From: Hibiscus mutabilis
Taxonomy: Eukaryota > Streptophyta > Magnoliopsida > Malvales > Malvaceae
NCBI GenBank assembly: GCA_019671005.1
Contig: CM033752.1
Coordinates: forward strand, 496,001 to 560,000
Direction: 5' to 3'
Length of the DNA stretch: 64,000 nt
The translations under genes and the position numbers were made by a program. Below, piece after piece: positions 23,478 to 36,214 of this stretch. The notes under the pieces were generated by a model that ran no database searches, had not been told where the DNA came from, and saw only the letters and a program-made list of their open reading frames with translations. Numbering within the stretch: the stretch's first letter is position 1; each line of letters starts with the position of its first letter.

Positions 23478-24996
23478 TGTTGCGCGTAATAAGTGCTCCG
23501 CAATTGTGCAAGTATACACGTCGCAAGTTATAGTATAAAAGATATCGTCTCCTCAGGGATTGGTGCCACTTCAAGAATCTAATCTCTTGCACTGTAAAAG
23601 GTAAAACACAAGTCGGTGATTGTAGGAGTTTAACTAACAACTAAACTAGAAAGCAATAAAGTAAAAAAAAATGTAATCAAATGAGAGAGAATAGGCCAGG
23701 TTATCGTGAGTTGAGGAGTGATAGTCTATTAGATCGTCTTGGTAAAAGAGTACAAGGGCAACTCAGTTGTCGTGGCAACTTGCGCAGCGGGGTTGCCTTG
23801 GCAACTAATCGACAGTTGCCTGGACGACTGGCTGGGCAAGTAATTGGGCGGCTGGGTAGCAACTTCAAGGTTCGGCGGAGCGTTCTTCAATGGTTTCTTC
23901 TTATCCCTAAGTCAAAACTCTAGCTATTTGTGCATGCCTTGATAATACATCCCTACGTGAATCAAGGGTGAACAACAACCAATCTTGCGCTCCTCTTAGC
24001 CCTTGAAATCCTTAACTTATTCCTAAGCCGGATTAATCTTCACCATCAATAGATTGAATAAAGACCATACTCATTCGTTTCTTGAATCTAACTCTCCCGA
24101 TATTAGATAAATAGATGAAGTTACGAGATCCTCTCCCAATTCACTCGCAAACAAGAATAAGAACCAAGAGTGAGTAAACCTTGAATTGAAAGTGCAAACT
24201 CTTATTACCTAAACAAAATCCAATTGTTTCTCACAACCACAAAACACAATAACCTTAGCCAAATAGATTTAGTTCATGGCTAGGTTCCAAAGAAACACAA
24301 GACAAAGAATTCCTAACATAAACCTAATTGAACAAGAAAGAAAAAGATGAAGAATGGTTGAAGGCTTGTCGAAATCTCTCCTTGCTCTTGTCGAAATCTC
24401 TCCTTGCTCTCCTTTGAGTTTGACGGCTTGGTCTCCTTTAAATAGGAGATGGCTAGGTCAAAATCATTCTTGAGGAGGAAGTTCAGTTGGAATTAAATAC
24501 TTTAAAAGAATATAATTCTTTATTATATTTAAATTCCTTCTAGATCTTCTCCTATCTTTTTAGGATTTAATTTCTCTTTGACCTTTTCATGGAAATAAAA
24601 CTCCTTTGGGATTTAACTTTGCTCCACGTCATCTTGGGCTTATCTAGTCATCAATTTCGACTACCATATCATCTTATCTCTTATCGAAAATTGCCCTGGC
24701 AACTAGCTCGGCATCTCCTTCATGCATTGCCCTACAACTAGCTCAGCATCTCCTTCATGCATTGCCCTGGCAACTGGTTCCAGCCTTGCTTTGGCAAGTG
24801 ATTCCGCACACACACAAAAACACACCAAAGCAGTATCTTTTTCCACAAAATTAAGCAAAATATGAAATCAAGCTTGTCCACCAAGGAAACAATGCAAACA
24901 TGCATGAATGGCTAATAATGCAACTAATATGAGCCTAAGCCTAGCAATAATATGAATAAAAAGGGTAATAAAAATAGTACTTTTGAACACTTAACA
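23478..24996 (-). repeat. E3 5' LTR
   Basis: 1519 bp, the pair of 13181-14675. Contains motif clusters at 23758-23860 and 24690-24800 and a TATA-like box at 24437-24444 (minus). Confidence 0.92.
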
Positions 24997-25001
24997 GCCT
25001 A

Positions 25002-26676
25002 GTTAAACCGCATGCCCCAATTAAGGTCCCCAATAGTTCGAGTGGCCTTGTTAAACCGCCATACTTCAAGGACCCAAGGCCATGATCGATTTTGTTCATA
25101 TTTTATAGTGCACTTTTAATCATATGGCATGCCAACTATATCCGATTATTTTCTCACCATGTCACATAGCCAATATACCATTTACAAACCATTTACTTGC
25201 TGCTTTAAAATGCATTAAACAAAACATCAAATATGCAAATCTCATTGCCAATGCAATAACACCCTTCCCAACCGGAATAAAAACCAATGCTCAATAGCAT
25301 TTAATATACTTTCAAACCCCTGTATATGTAATCAAAATCATTCATTTCTAGTAAGTAAATCATGCCATGTTTATCAAACTTTACAAACCTTTGTAAAACA
25401 TTTAAAACCAGTTTCCACTCACCGATACGCTTCGCCTTCCTTGCCAGTGCGATACAAGCTCCCGGCAAGCAACAAAACAACGTCAAGCTTCGACGCCTTG
25501 ATTATCCATTGTTTTAAACACATAAAACCAAAGGATAAATGCATCATTATGCATTCAAACCACTACCTCAAAACAAAACCCCGTAACTCTCAGGTTGCCC
25601 ATTAAGAAATCTTCTGAAACAAATCGAAATCATCATCAAACGTTTTCGAAACTTAACCCAGCCATAAAACAACAATCTAACCCATCAATTAACATTCAAA
25701 AACCCTTTTCCCAACATTCTTTTACTTCCAGTAAAGATTAAACTCGATTATCACCACAAAAACTCAAATCTAACAACCTAAACAATTAGAGATTCAAGAG
25801 TTTCGGGATTCTATTGATAAAAACAACTTATCAACATCATAATACATCCAAAATATGTGTTAATTAAATCTTAAACACTGGAAATTAGATCCACTATGAA
25901 AATTACCTTGTTTAATCAATTTTACCCAATTAACTCAGTTAAACATTGATAAAACATTAAAATCAGCTTACAATTCATAAATCAAGGATCAAATACTTGG
26001 GAATTTCAGTAAAGAACCATACAATAGAGGAGATCACGGACCTTACCCCTACTGTGAGATTTCTCCTTTAATTGGTTTGATAAAAGCTAAGAAAACACAA
26101 GATTTAGATGAGATTTTGTAAAAAAAAATGTTAATAAATCAATCACAAATCATAAATACAAGTTAAAAGACTTCTCACCTCTAGATTTTGATGAAAACCT
26201 GAGTGTTTGGCTGAGGAGAGAATGAAGAGAAAAAGTTAAGAACAAAGTTACGTGAATTTTCTTTAAGGAGCTTAACTAACTTTTTAACTAAAATCCCTTT
26301 TTAATTAACTTTAAAACACATGTTAAAATATCTTTAATTTAGGGAGAAATCATCAGAAAAACTTGGTAAAATAGCTCCTTAAAGATTCTAAGAATTTGAC
26401 CCTTTTCATTTTAGTTACCTTAAAAAGTAGTTTTCAAAACTTGCATTTTGGTCACCAGCCAAAATGTCCAATTTCCAAATCTTATTTTCCAAAATTGATT
26501 TCACCGTTATCCTTAATATAATTAATAATGATTTTAGAAAAATTTTCCTCAATTTTATCACCTTCAAAAATATTTAAACCAATTAAATCCCAAAACCAAC
26601 CCGAAACTCTAATACCGATCCACCAGACCTTCGAACCAACCTTTAAAACATCTATGCCCAAAACCGGGGTGTTACA
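25002..26676 (-). repeat. E2 3' LTR, proximal part
   Basis: Continues the LTR cut by E3 and matches 33126-34918. On the plus strand it ends GGGGTGTTACA at 26676. It lacks about 100 bp present at 33500-33600 of the 5' LTR. Confidence 0.9.
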
Positions 26677-26690
26677 ACTCTCCCCCACTT
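26677..26690 (-). other. E2 polypurine tract
   Basis: Minus-strand AAGTGGGGGAGAGT directly precedes the 3' LTR. Confidence 0.85.
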
Positions 26691-27910
26691 AAGAAATTTC
26701 ATCCTCGAAATTACCTGGAGGAAACAAATGCGGAAATTGCTCCATCATATCCGTCCTGCTTTCCCAAGTAGCTTCCTCAACACCTCGGTGTCGCCATAAG
26801 ACCTTCTTCACAAGCTCAATCGTCTTACCACGAAGAACTTTACTGCTAGAATCAAGGATCTCCACCAATTTTTCATCGTAGGATAAATTCGGCCTCAACT
26901 CTATCTGCTCCACTGGCATAACATGCGAAAGATTCGACCGATACCTCCGTAACATAAATACATGGAACACATCATGTATTTTCTCCAGCTCGATAGGCAA
27001 CCTCAACTGGTAAGCCATAGGACCTACACCCTCAATAACCTCGTACAGTCCAATAAACCTCAGACGTAAAGCTTACCCTTACGTCTGAATCTCATCGCCC
27101 TTTTCCATGGTGACACTTCCAAGAATTCATGATTGCCTACCGTAAATTCAATTTCTCTACGCTTCAAATCCGCTTAAGACTTCTGCCGATCCGCAGCTGC
27201 TTTCAAGCGATCACATACAAGCTTTACCTTTTCATTTGTGTCCTTCAATATATTTGGTAAGGTAACATGATTTTCCCTCACATTAGCCCAACACAAGGGC
27301 GTAGACACCTCCAGCCATACAACGCCTCATATGGTGCCATCTGTATACTCGTCTGATAACTGTTATTATAAGAAAATTCAACTAAAGGTAAATGCTTCTC
27401 CCAGGTTCCTTGAAATTCAATAATACAACACCTCAGCATATCCTCCAAAACTTGGATAACCCGCTCAGACTGTTCATCCATTTGGGGGTGATACGCGGTG
27501 CTGAAACTCAACCTCAAACCCAAAGCCTGGTGTCAACGGTAGCCCCGTCACAAAATCCATGGTGATTCTTTCCCATTTCCACTCTGAATTTTTAGCGGTT
27601 GCAACAACCCGAATGGAAACTGATGTTCAGCCTTGACCCGCTAACACACCATGCACTTCGAAACAAACTCAACAACATCCTTTTTCAATCCAACCTAGTA
27701 ATATGGTTCCTTCGAACCACGATACATCTTAACACTACGGGATGCATAGCAAAAGGACTAGAGTGTGCCTTCGTCAAAATAGTGTGCCTCAACTCCAGAT
27801 TATCCGGCACCACTATTCGACCCTTGAAACACAAAACTTCATCATCATCAAAATGAAAATCCGTCAGATTACCCTACGTATGTCTTTAACATGTTCAACC
27901 AAAGAATCAT
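26689..27910 (-). pseudogene. E2 integrase and chromodomain remnant
   Basis: The N-terminal zinc region is degraded (SKCMVC, then a stop). The core jumps from SPWIL to LGLRLSFSTAYHPQMDEQSE, so roughly 200 bp with the middle catalytic Asp appear deleted. FVEFSYNN-like and APYEALYGWRCL text follow. The C-terminal frame at 27018-26689 includes HDVFHVFMLRRY and the chromodomain (KVLRGKTIELVKKVLWRHRG, then VEEATWE). Chromodomains steer chromovirus insertion to marked chromatin. Confidence 0.88.
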
Positions 27911-27917
27911 CATACTG

Positions 27918-29260
27918 TTACTTAGCTTTGATCAACGTAGGCTTAACTTGCAATTCATCCAACAACCCATCTTCCCGCATCACACTCAACCTTGCAAACA
28001 TAGCTCTAAGCTCAACCACAACCTTACGACTCAATGCATCCGCAACCACATTGGCTTTACCAAGATGATACTCAATTGTCAAGTCGTAATCCTTAAGCAA
28101 CTCTAACCATCTACGTTTCCTAAGATTCAAATCCTTCTGAGACATCAAATACTTCAAACTCTTATGGTCCGTGAAAACAACACATTTCTCACCATAGAGA
28201 TAATGTCTCCAGATTTTCAAGGCGAAAACCACAGCCACAAGATCCAAATCATGAGTTGGATAGTTGCGCTCATGAACTTTCAACTGCCTCGATGCATAGG
28301 CCACAACCTTACCATCTTGCATTAGCACACAACCCAACCCAACAAACTCCTTTCCAGATTCTGGTTGAATCAACACGTGAGCATGCGTCAAAATCTCTTT
28401 CAACTTCTCAAAACTGTGTTGTTGCTTCTACGTCCATACATAAGGAACATTCTTATGCAACAACTTCATCAACGGTGCTGCAACACTAAAAAATCCCTCA
28501 ACGAAACGACAATAATAACTAGATAACCCAAGAAAACTATGCATCTCTAATACAGACTTAGGTTGATTCCAATTGAGAATGACCTCAATCTTCTGTGGAT
28601 CAACGTGAATACCCTCCGCGAAAACTACGTGACCAAGGAACATCACTTGCCTAAGCCAAAACTCGCACGTGCTCAACTTAGCATACAACTAATTATCCTT
28701 CAACACTTGCAACACTATCCGTAAATGCCGATCATGTTCCTCCTCGGCACGGGAGTACAAGAGAATATCATCTATGAACACCACCATAAACTGATCAAGA
28801 TACTCATAGAACACCCTATTCATCATGTCTATCAATGCAGACGGGGTATTTGTCAAACCAAAAGGAATGATCAGAAACTCATAATGCCCATACCTCGTAC
28901 GAAATGCGGTCTTATACACATTCTCATCCTTAACCTTCAGCTGATAATACCCCAATCTCAAATCTATCTTGGAAAACACCGTTGCTCCATGAAACTGATT
29001 GAACAAGTCATCAGTTCACGGTAACGGATACTTGTTCTTCACAGTTAACTTATTCAACTGCCGGTAATAAATGCACATACGCATCGTACTATATTTCTTT
29101 TTCACGAAGAGAACATGAGCACCCCAAGGAGAAACACTTGGTCGAATGAACCCATGGTCCAACAACTCATGAAGCTGTGACTTCAACTCCTTCAATTCCT
29201 TCAGTGCCATCCTAAAAGGAGCAATGGACACTAGTGTCGTACCCACAAACAACTCAATAC
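27918..29260 (-). pseudogene. E2 reverse transcriptase-RNase H remnant
   Basis: RT: HGFIRPSVSPWGA, MCIYYRQLNKLTVKNKYPLP, FSKIDLRLGYYQLKV, IPFGLTNTPSALIDMMNRVF and catalytic VVFIDDILLYSR. RNase H: LGCVLMQDGKVVAYASRQL, YGEKCVVFTDHKSLKYL, GKANVVADALSRK. Stops at three junctions (after KYPLP, after VLKDN, after PYVWT) break an otherwise readable enzyme. Confidence 0.9.
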
Positions 29261-29409
29261 CAAACTCTACTTTCCTATCTGGCGGTAAACCAGCAACTCT
29301 TCAGGAAAAACCTCTGAAAAATCATAAACAGCTCGAATGTCCTACACTCGAAAACCCTTGGCTTTAGGATTCATCATAATAGCCAAGTAGGCTTGGCAAC
29401 CTCCTTGCA

Positions 29410-29800
29410 TTATCTTTTCCTCTTGGGTAGCCGAAACAACATTGGACAAGAACTTACATTCTTTCCAACCACTACAACTTCATAATCTTCAGCCAACCTC
29501 AAGGAAATCCTTTTGGATTCATAATCCAGAACCACCTTGTGCTCACTCAACCAATCTATACCCAAAATGATATCAAAACCATGGAATGGCAACTCCATCA
29601 GATCTGTGGCAAACTCATGACCTTGCATAACAAAAAGACACCGCCAATACAGCTTTCTAGTAGTAACCGTCTCACCAAAAGAACTAGTTACTAACATACC
29701 AACATCAAAGATCTCAACAGGGACATTCAACAAAGATGCATGTTCACCCAAGATATATGAATGGGTAGACCTCGAATCAATAAAAGATAATAATGACAAG
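29410..29800 (-). pseudogene. E2 protease remnant
   Basis: 130 open residues. The active-site loop reads FIDSRSTHSYI, with Arg in place of the expected Gly. LPFHGFDIILGIDWL is conserved. The Gly change alone would probably inactivate it. Confidence 0.85.
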
Positions 29801-29937
29801 GATTACAAAGGGAAGGTACCTGGGGTCACATATGTGTCATTGCGACCCTCGCGATGAGCAAAGACCCGAGCCGGTCCACTACCCTCCCGTCTCACTACTA
29901 CGGCATGAGCCATACCCCTCTGACCATCCTCGTGCCT

Positions 29938-31048
29938 CTAAAAATTACCCCTACCACAGCCTCGGCCCCTAGCAGGTGCAGCTACATGTACCGGTGCATC
30001 TCTCGTAGCCCGAGAAAAATCACACTTCAAGTGATCAGATGAGCCATAGATCCAACAAGCTCCGGTATTACCCCAGCACATACCTGTGTGGCTCCTACCG
30101 CATCGCTCACAATCTGGTATAACACGAACTCCCTGGGCACCTTGGCCAACACTACCACCACGCCTGTGATCTGGCCTATATCTCTTATCCCTGAACTTCC
30201 TATTCTGACTTCCAAAATAGCTAGATTCAGCCACTCTCTTACCTAAGCTTGCACTTGAGGCCTGAATTGATGCACCCAAAAACTGTTCAATATCCTTAGC
30301 CCGGTTAACCAACATATCAAAATGTGTGTAATCTGTAGCCAAAAAATGAGTCTTAATGTCCTTAACAAGACCATAACGGAACCTGTCACATCTCTGCTGG
30401 TCATCTAGAACCAACTCTGAAGCATACTGACTTAGGCGGACAAAGTTCACCTCGTACTCGGCAACAAACATGTCATCTTGTGTCAACGCCATGAACTCGC
30501 GCTTCTTTATAGCCAAATACTGGGTACCAAGATACTTCCTCTTGAAATCTTTCTGAAAGAACTCCCAAGTAACATCCACCTCAGGAACGCCAACAATTGT
30601 GGTCACCCACCAATGATATGCATCACCCTGCAATAATGACACGGTCCAACCCAACTTGCACTCCTCATTACATCCCATCTGATTCAATATGCGAATCATC
30701 TTTTCCAGTCAACCCTCGGCTGCCTCATGGCTCAAACCCTAGATTTCCTCACCTCCCAAACTCCTCAAACTCTCCAAGGGTAACCCTTGATGCTACCACA
30801 GCAGGTGTTGTTGCTTGTGCCTGTACTCCAGCCATCGTTGTGTGGAAAACTCCCGTCATTGCTTGAACTAACGGAGTCAAATCACCATATAGGGCACTTG
30901 GTAAACCTGGGGTACTTCACCCGCCCTAACGTCAACTAGAGGAACCATTAGAGGAGGAAGAGGAAAAACATGAGGGGGATTCTCTTCTACCTTGTTGTTC
31001 TGCCTACCCCGGCAGTATTAGCCACCGATCGTGTCTCAGTCGAGCCAT
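29938..31048 (-). pseudogene. E2 gag remnant
   Basis: ATG at 31048-31046 (MARLRHDRWLILPG) then a stop. A long open part (30699-29938) holds gag core text SLLQGDAYHWWVTTIVG and REFMALTQDDMFVAEYEVNF. A Cys/His box CERCGRSHTGMC and a degraded knuckle CWIYGSSDHLKCDF (second Cys replaced by Tyr) follow, then an RGRGCGRG tail. Confidence 0.87.
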
Positions 31049-31261
31049 GCTATCAAAAGTATCAATACACATTAAGTTAGGCTAGCATCAGGAAAGGATA
31101 CAAGACAACTTTAAAACGTATTTTAAAACTCCGATAATAGGCAATGTGTTCCTAAGTTATACCCCAACAAGACATTAAACAATCACCGTACATATACACA
31201 ATCACCGTGCAGTTCAAACAACATCAGCTAGTCAAACAACACCATCCCAACTTTTTGCAAA

Positions 31262-31282
31262 CCTAGCTCTGATACCACCAAA
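31262..31282 (-). other. E2 primer-binding site
   Basis: Minus-strand TTTGGTGGTATCAGAGCTAG, the exact chromovirus initiator-Met PBS form, directly after the 5' LTR. Confidence 0.9.
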
Positions 31283-34200
31283 TGTAACCCCTCGACCTGG
31301 CCTAGTCGCAAGACCGAACCGAGCAAGCTACATTAGGTTTACCGAAGTAAACCGGGAAGATAAAACATAAAACACAACCACTTTTTTTTCTTTTATCTTG
31401 TCTAGATGCATTATTACTTTTTTACATGTACTTACTGTTCACAGGTGATAACTCGTCTCAATCGGGCATCGAAACGATATCCAATTGGACACAAATGCAA
31501 TTTAGGGACTAAATTGCAATTTTAACAAAATTCAAGAACTCAAACCAATTTTACGTTACCATCCTTTAATTAAATATATTCCATGCTTACATGTCAAAAG
31601 CCAACTTAATACGATTATCCATGCTCAATCAATTGATAAAATAAGACCTAGGGACCAAAACGAAAGAAACCAAAACTGCCTTCCATGATATTAACATAAA
31701 TAAATGCCTTTGTATCGATACTCTAAGGCTCGTATCGATACGGTATTGCAACTCGTTTTGGTACACCAAGCACCATACTAGTATGCCACTTCGAATACAA
31801 AAATCCCATTTAATTTCTTAAAACACCGTATCGATACGATCATACAGTGTTTCAGTACGCGGGCTCGTTTCAAAAAGATGAGATTCCAGTAGCAATAAAG
31901 CGTATCGAAATGCCTACCTCGATATCGAAACACCCTGCCCAAACTCGCTTAACTGTACCGATACAGCCCCCGCGTATCGGTACGCCTAGTCTTGTAATGT
32001 CAAATTTAGCTAGTTTTTCACTCGAATCTAGATGCATTTGGTTCATAGCAACTTGCATATATGCAAACAAACAATCATAAATATCTAAGCTCACCTTTAT
32101 GCCAAGGCGTAAACAACCAATTCAATCTCATGCTTCAAAAAGATCACTCTAGAGGTATGCTTCCTAAACCACTTTGCTAAACATACTAAAATGAACAAAT
32201 AGACCATTCTCAGCATAAGCAACATGCTCACACAACCAACACAACATATTAAATCTGTTCAAACCAAATCAACTTGGCAAACAACATGGGAGCTCTAGAT
32301 GCATACCTAAACAACTATCTATCCACAACTATAAGCAAGAATTAACATCGAACTTAGCAACATCAAACCATCATCAAAGACCAGCATAGAAACATACTTA
32401 AATCCATAAGAAAACTGAATTACAACTCCGAAAAACCATGGTGAAAATATTGCCTTATTAACCGAAAACATAAACCGAGTTCATACTCAAACTTGTAAAT
32501 GTCCTTGGATCACTTAGCATTACCTCTTACTGCCCCCAAATCTTAATGCTCTGCATCATTAGAGGAAAGAGAGCGTAAGCAAACTTGCTTAGTGAGGATT
32601 CTCATAACACAATGATGCATTAAAACCATTTGAAAACCATATGCTTGTTTTCCACAAACATGCTTACAACCAAAGCATTTTCCATGATTCCAACCGAATC
32701 AAAGCATAACAACCTTTATGCAACATCATATATATTCCATACTTAAATCCCGAAGCATTATAAACAAACCATGCTTAAATCCGAAACCATTATAAACAAA
32801 CCATGCTTAAAATCCAAAGCATTATAAACAAACCATGTTTAAATCCTAAAGCATTATAAAATAGATTTAACACATGAAATTTGACATATATTGGCATTTA
32901 TAGTGACCCGGATAGACTATCTTTATCCTATACATATCGGATACACGGATCTCTCATACCATGACCAGTTAAACCGCATGATATCCCAAATCTTGCCTAG
33001 TTAAATCGCAAGATTTTACATCCTCGCCTAGTTAAATCACGAGATTACATCCTTGCCTAGTTAAACCGCAAGTGTACCGGCCTTGCCTAGTTAATCCGCA
33101 AGATCACCATCAATTTAGGTTGCCTAGTTAAACCGCATGCCCCAAATGAGGTCCCCAACAGTCCGAGTGGCCTTGTTAAACTGCCATACCTCAAGCACCC
33201 ATGGCCACGATCGATTTTGTTTATATTTTATAGTGCACTTTTAATCCTATGGCATGCCAACTATATCCGATTGTTTTTTCACCATGTAACATAGCCAATA
33301 TACCATTTACAAACCATTTACTTACTGCCTTATAATACATTAAACAAAACATCATATATGCAAATCTCATTGCCAATGCAATAACACCATTCCCAACCAG
33401 AATGAAAACCAATGCTCAATAGCATTTAATATACTTTCAAACCCCTGCATATGTTCTCAAAATCATGCATTTCCAGTAAGTAAATCATGCCATGTTTATC
33501 ACCAAAACATGAAAACAACATGCTCATATCCAAGCCGATATTCAAGAGCAAAATGAGGGAAACTTACTTCTGAGCTTGGGTAAGTGTCTCACGCTTACCC
33601 TAAACTCCCAACAACCTTTACAAACCTTTGTAAAGCATTTAAAACCAGTTTCGACCAATATACTTCGCCATCCTTGCCAACGCAATACAAGCTCCCGGCA
33701 AGCAACAAAACAACGTCAAGCTTCGACGCCTTGATTATCCCCTATTTTAAACACATAAAACCAGAGGATAAATGCATCATTATGTATTCAAACCACTGCC
33801 TCAAAACAAAACCCCGCAACTCTCAGGTTGCCCACTATGAAACTATCTAAAACAAACCAAAATCATCATCAAACATTTCTGAAACTTAATCTAGCCATAA
33901 AACAACGATTCAACCCATCAATCAACATCAATTAACATCCAAAAACCCTTTCCCAACATCCTTTTACTTCCAGCAAAGATTAAACTCGATTATCACCACA
34001 AAAACTCAAATCTAACAACCTAAACAATTAGAGATCCAAGAGTTTCGGGATTCTATTGATAAAAACAACTTATCAACATCATAAAACATCCAAAATATGT
34101 ATTAAATCAATCTTAAACTCTAGAAATCAGATCCACTTCGAAAATTACCTTGTTTCATCAATTTTACCCAATTAACTAAATTAAACATTGATAAAACATT

Positions 34201-34918
34201 AAAATAAGCTTACAATTCATAAATCAAGGATCAAATACTTGGGAATTTCATTAAAGAACCATAAAATAAAGTATATCATGGACTTTACCCCTATTGTGAG
34301 ATTTCTCCCTCAATTGGTTTGATAAAAGCTAAGAAAGCACAAGATTTAGATGAGATTTTTTAAAAACAATGTTAATAAATCAATCACAAATCATAAATAC
34401 AAGTTAAAAGACTTCTCACCTCTGGGCTTTGATGAAAACCTGAGGGTTTAGCTGAGGAGAGATTGGAGAGAAAAAGTTGAGAGAAAAGTTACGTGAATTT
34501 TCTCTAAAGTGCTTAACTAACTTTTTAACTAAAATCCCTTTTTAATTAACTTTAAAACACATGTTAAAATATCTTTAATTAATGGAGAAATCATCAAAAA
34601 AAACTTGGTAAAATATCTCCTTAAAGATTCTAAAAATTTGACCCTTTTCATTTTAGTCACCTTAAAAAACAGTTTTCAAAACTTGTATTTTGGTCACCAG
34701 CCAAAATGTTCGATTTCTATATCTTATTTTCCAAAATTGATTTCACCATTATCCTTAATATAATTAATAATGATTTTAGAATATTTTTCCTCAATTTTAT
34801 CACCTTTAAAAATATTTAAACCAATTAAATCCCGAAATCGACCCAAAATTCTAATACCGGTCCACCGGACCTTCGAACCAACCTTTAAAACATCTAAGCC
34901 CAAAACCGAGGTGTTAAA
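31283..34918 (-). repeat. E2 5' LTR
   Basis: 3.64 kb. On the plus strand it begins TGTAACCCCTCGACC and ends about GTGTTAAA. It is a reference for the split 3' LTR. It contains cluster D, a GCCTAGTTAAAC tandem (32970-33150), and about four copies of a CATGCTTAAATCCGAAGCAT unit (32740-32860). Confidence 0.9.
31710..31990. repeat. Palindrome array, cluster D
   Basis: TGTATCGATACTC, CGTATCGATACGG, TTTTGGTACACC, CGTATCGATACGATC, GCGTATCGAAATG, TGTACCGATACAG and CGTATCGGTACGCC occur here. The array is 430-710 bp from the 3' end of the LTR. Confidence 0.88.
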
Positions 34919-36214
34919 AAAGTATCATTTTTTGCAGATAGATGACCTGTTTGACTAGTTCAGGGGTGCTTCGGTGTTCTCTAATATAGATTTGAGGTCT
35001 GGGTACTACTATTTGAAGGTGAAAGATGTGGATGTACACAAGATAGCTTTTCGTACGAGGTGCCGACATTATGAGTTTTTGGTGATGCCATTTGGTTTGA
35101 CCAATGCGTCGGCTGCCTTCATGGACATGATGAATAGGGTGTTCCATGAGTTTTTGGACTAGTTTGTGGTTGTGTTTATCGATGATATACTCGTGTACTC
35201 TCGTACCGAGAAAGATCATGATAGGCATTTGCGGATTGTGCTTCAGACGTTGTTGGTTAATCAATTGTATGCCAAGTTGAGCAAGTGTGAGTTCTGGCTT
35301 AGGGAGGTTACTTTTCTTTGGCATGTGGTGTCGGCCGAGGGGAGTCGTGTTGATCCACACAAGCTTGAGGTCGTGATGAGTTAGAATGTACCTAAATCTA
35401 TGACAAAGGTTTGAAGTTTCTTAGGGTTGGCAGGTTATTACTGTAGGTTTGATGAGGGGTTCTCCAGTATAGCTACTCCGTTGACCAAGTTGTTGTAAAA
35501 GAATGTTCGTTTTGAGTGGGCGGATGATAGAAAATAGGCTTTTAAAGGTTTAAGGAAGCTTTGACGCGAGCTTCAGTGTTGGTTCAGCTTGAATCCGGGA
35601 AATAGTTCGTTGTGTACAGTGATGTATCCTATGTTGGGCTTGTTGTGTGTTGATGCAGTAGGGTAAAGTAGTTGCGTATTCATCTAGACAATTAAAGGTG
35701 CATGAGCGTAATTACCCTACTCATGATCTCGAGCTAGCCGCAGTTGTTTCTGCATTAAAAATTTGGAGGTATTACCTTTACGGAGAAAAGTGTATAGTTT
35801 ATACGGATCATAAGATTTTAAAGTTTCTGATGTCGCAGAAGGAGCTAAATCTTAGGCAACGAAGATGGTTGGAGTTGGTTAAGGATTATGATCTGTCTAT
35901 TGAGTATCATCTAGGAAAAGCTAACGTTGTGGCGGATGCTTTGAGTAGAAAAGATACTGTAGAGTTGATAGCTATGTTTGCTATGTTGAGTGTGACGAGT
36001 GATGGTCGGTTGTTAGCTGAGTTGCAAGTGAAACCGTCCTTGTCGCAGTTGATTAAGGAGAAGCAACCGTATGTTGAGAGTCTGGAACCGCATGTGAAGG
36101 ATATCATGGATTGGAATCCTACGGATTTTTATTTCAATGATGATGGGGTGTTGTGTTTTAACGGTCAGATTGTGGTGCCTGAAGATGAAGAGTTGAGGCA
36201 TACCATTTTGGATT
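34919..36214 (+). pseudogene. E4 reverse transcriptase-RNase H remnant, continued
   Basis: Resumes the RT cut at 11460: KYHFLQIDDLFD, FSNIDLRSGYYYLKVKDVDV, MPFGLTNASAAFMDMMNRVF, catalytic FIDDILVYSR. RNase H text: HERNYPTHDLELAAVV, YGEKCIVYTDHKILKFL, GKANVVADALSRK. It ends HTILDCNP at the junction with the inverted LTR; integrase is absent. Stops are mostly TAG where CAG or TGG is expected. Confidence 0.9.

Larger units (their letters stand above)
13181..24996 (-). mobile_element. E3: Athila/Tat-type retrotransposon, innermost
   Basis: LTRs 13181-14675 and 23478-24996 start TGTTGCGCG and end CACTTAACA. TSD GCCTA is exact (13176-13180 and 24997-25001). PBS TGGCGCCGTTGCCGGGGA (minus) adjoins the 5' LTR, as in Athila/Tat. 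Gag, protease, RT-RNase H, integrase and an extra 3' ORF follow in order, with stops and frameshifts. A 210-bp eye sample of the LTRs differs at about 5-6%, lower than the other layers and consistent with the youngest insertion. A GTTGCC-GTGGCAAC motif is repeated in several places. Confidence 0.93.
11461..34918 (-). mobile_element. E2: Tekay/Del-type chromovirus, inserted in E4 RT
   Basis: Minus-strand element. 5' LTR at 31283-34918; 3' LTR at 11461-13180 plus 25002-26676, split by E3. PBS at 31262-31282, purine tract at 26677-26690. Gag, protease, RT, RNase H, integrase and a chromodomain follow in chromovirus order. All carry stops or deletions; the integrase core is partly missing. The outer edge at 11461 lacks about 76 bp of LTR terminus and no clean TSD is visible. 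An eye sample of the two LTRs (145 bp) differs at about 10%. Confidence 0.9.

Noticed and set aside
34914..35360. 148-residue minus-strand frame opposite E4 RT
   Set aside because: The plus strand clearly encodes RT motifs; the minus frame is a shadow.
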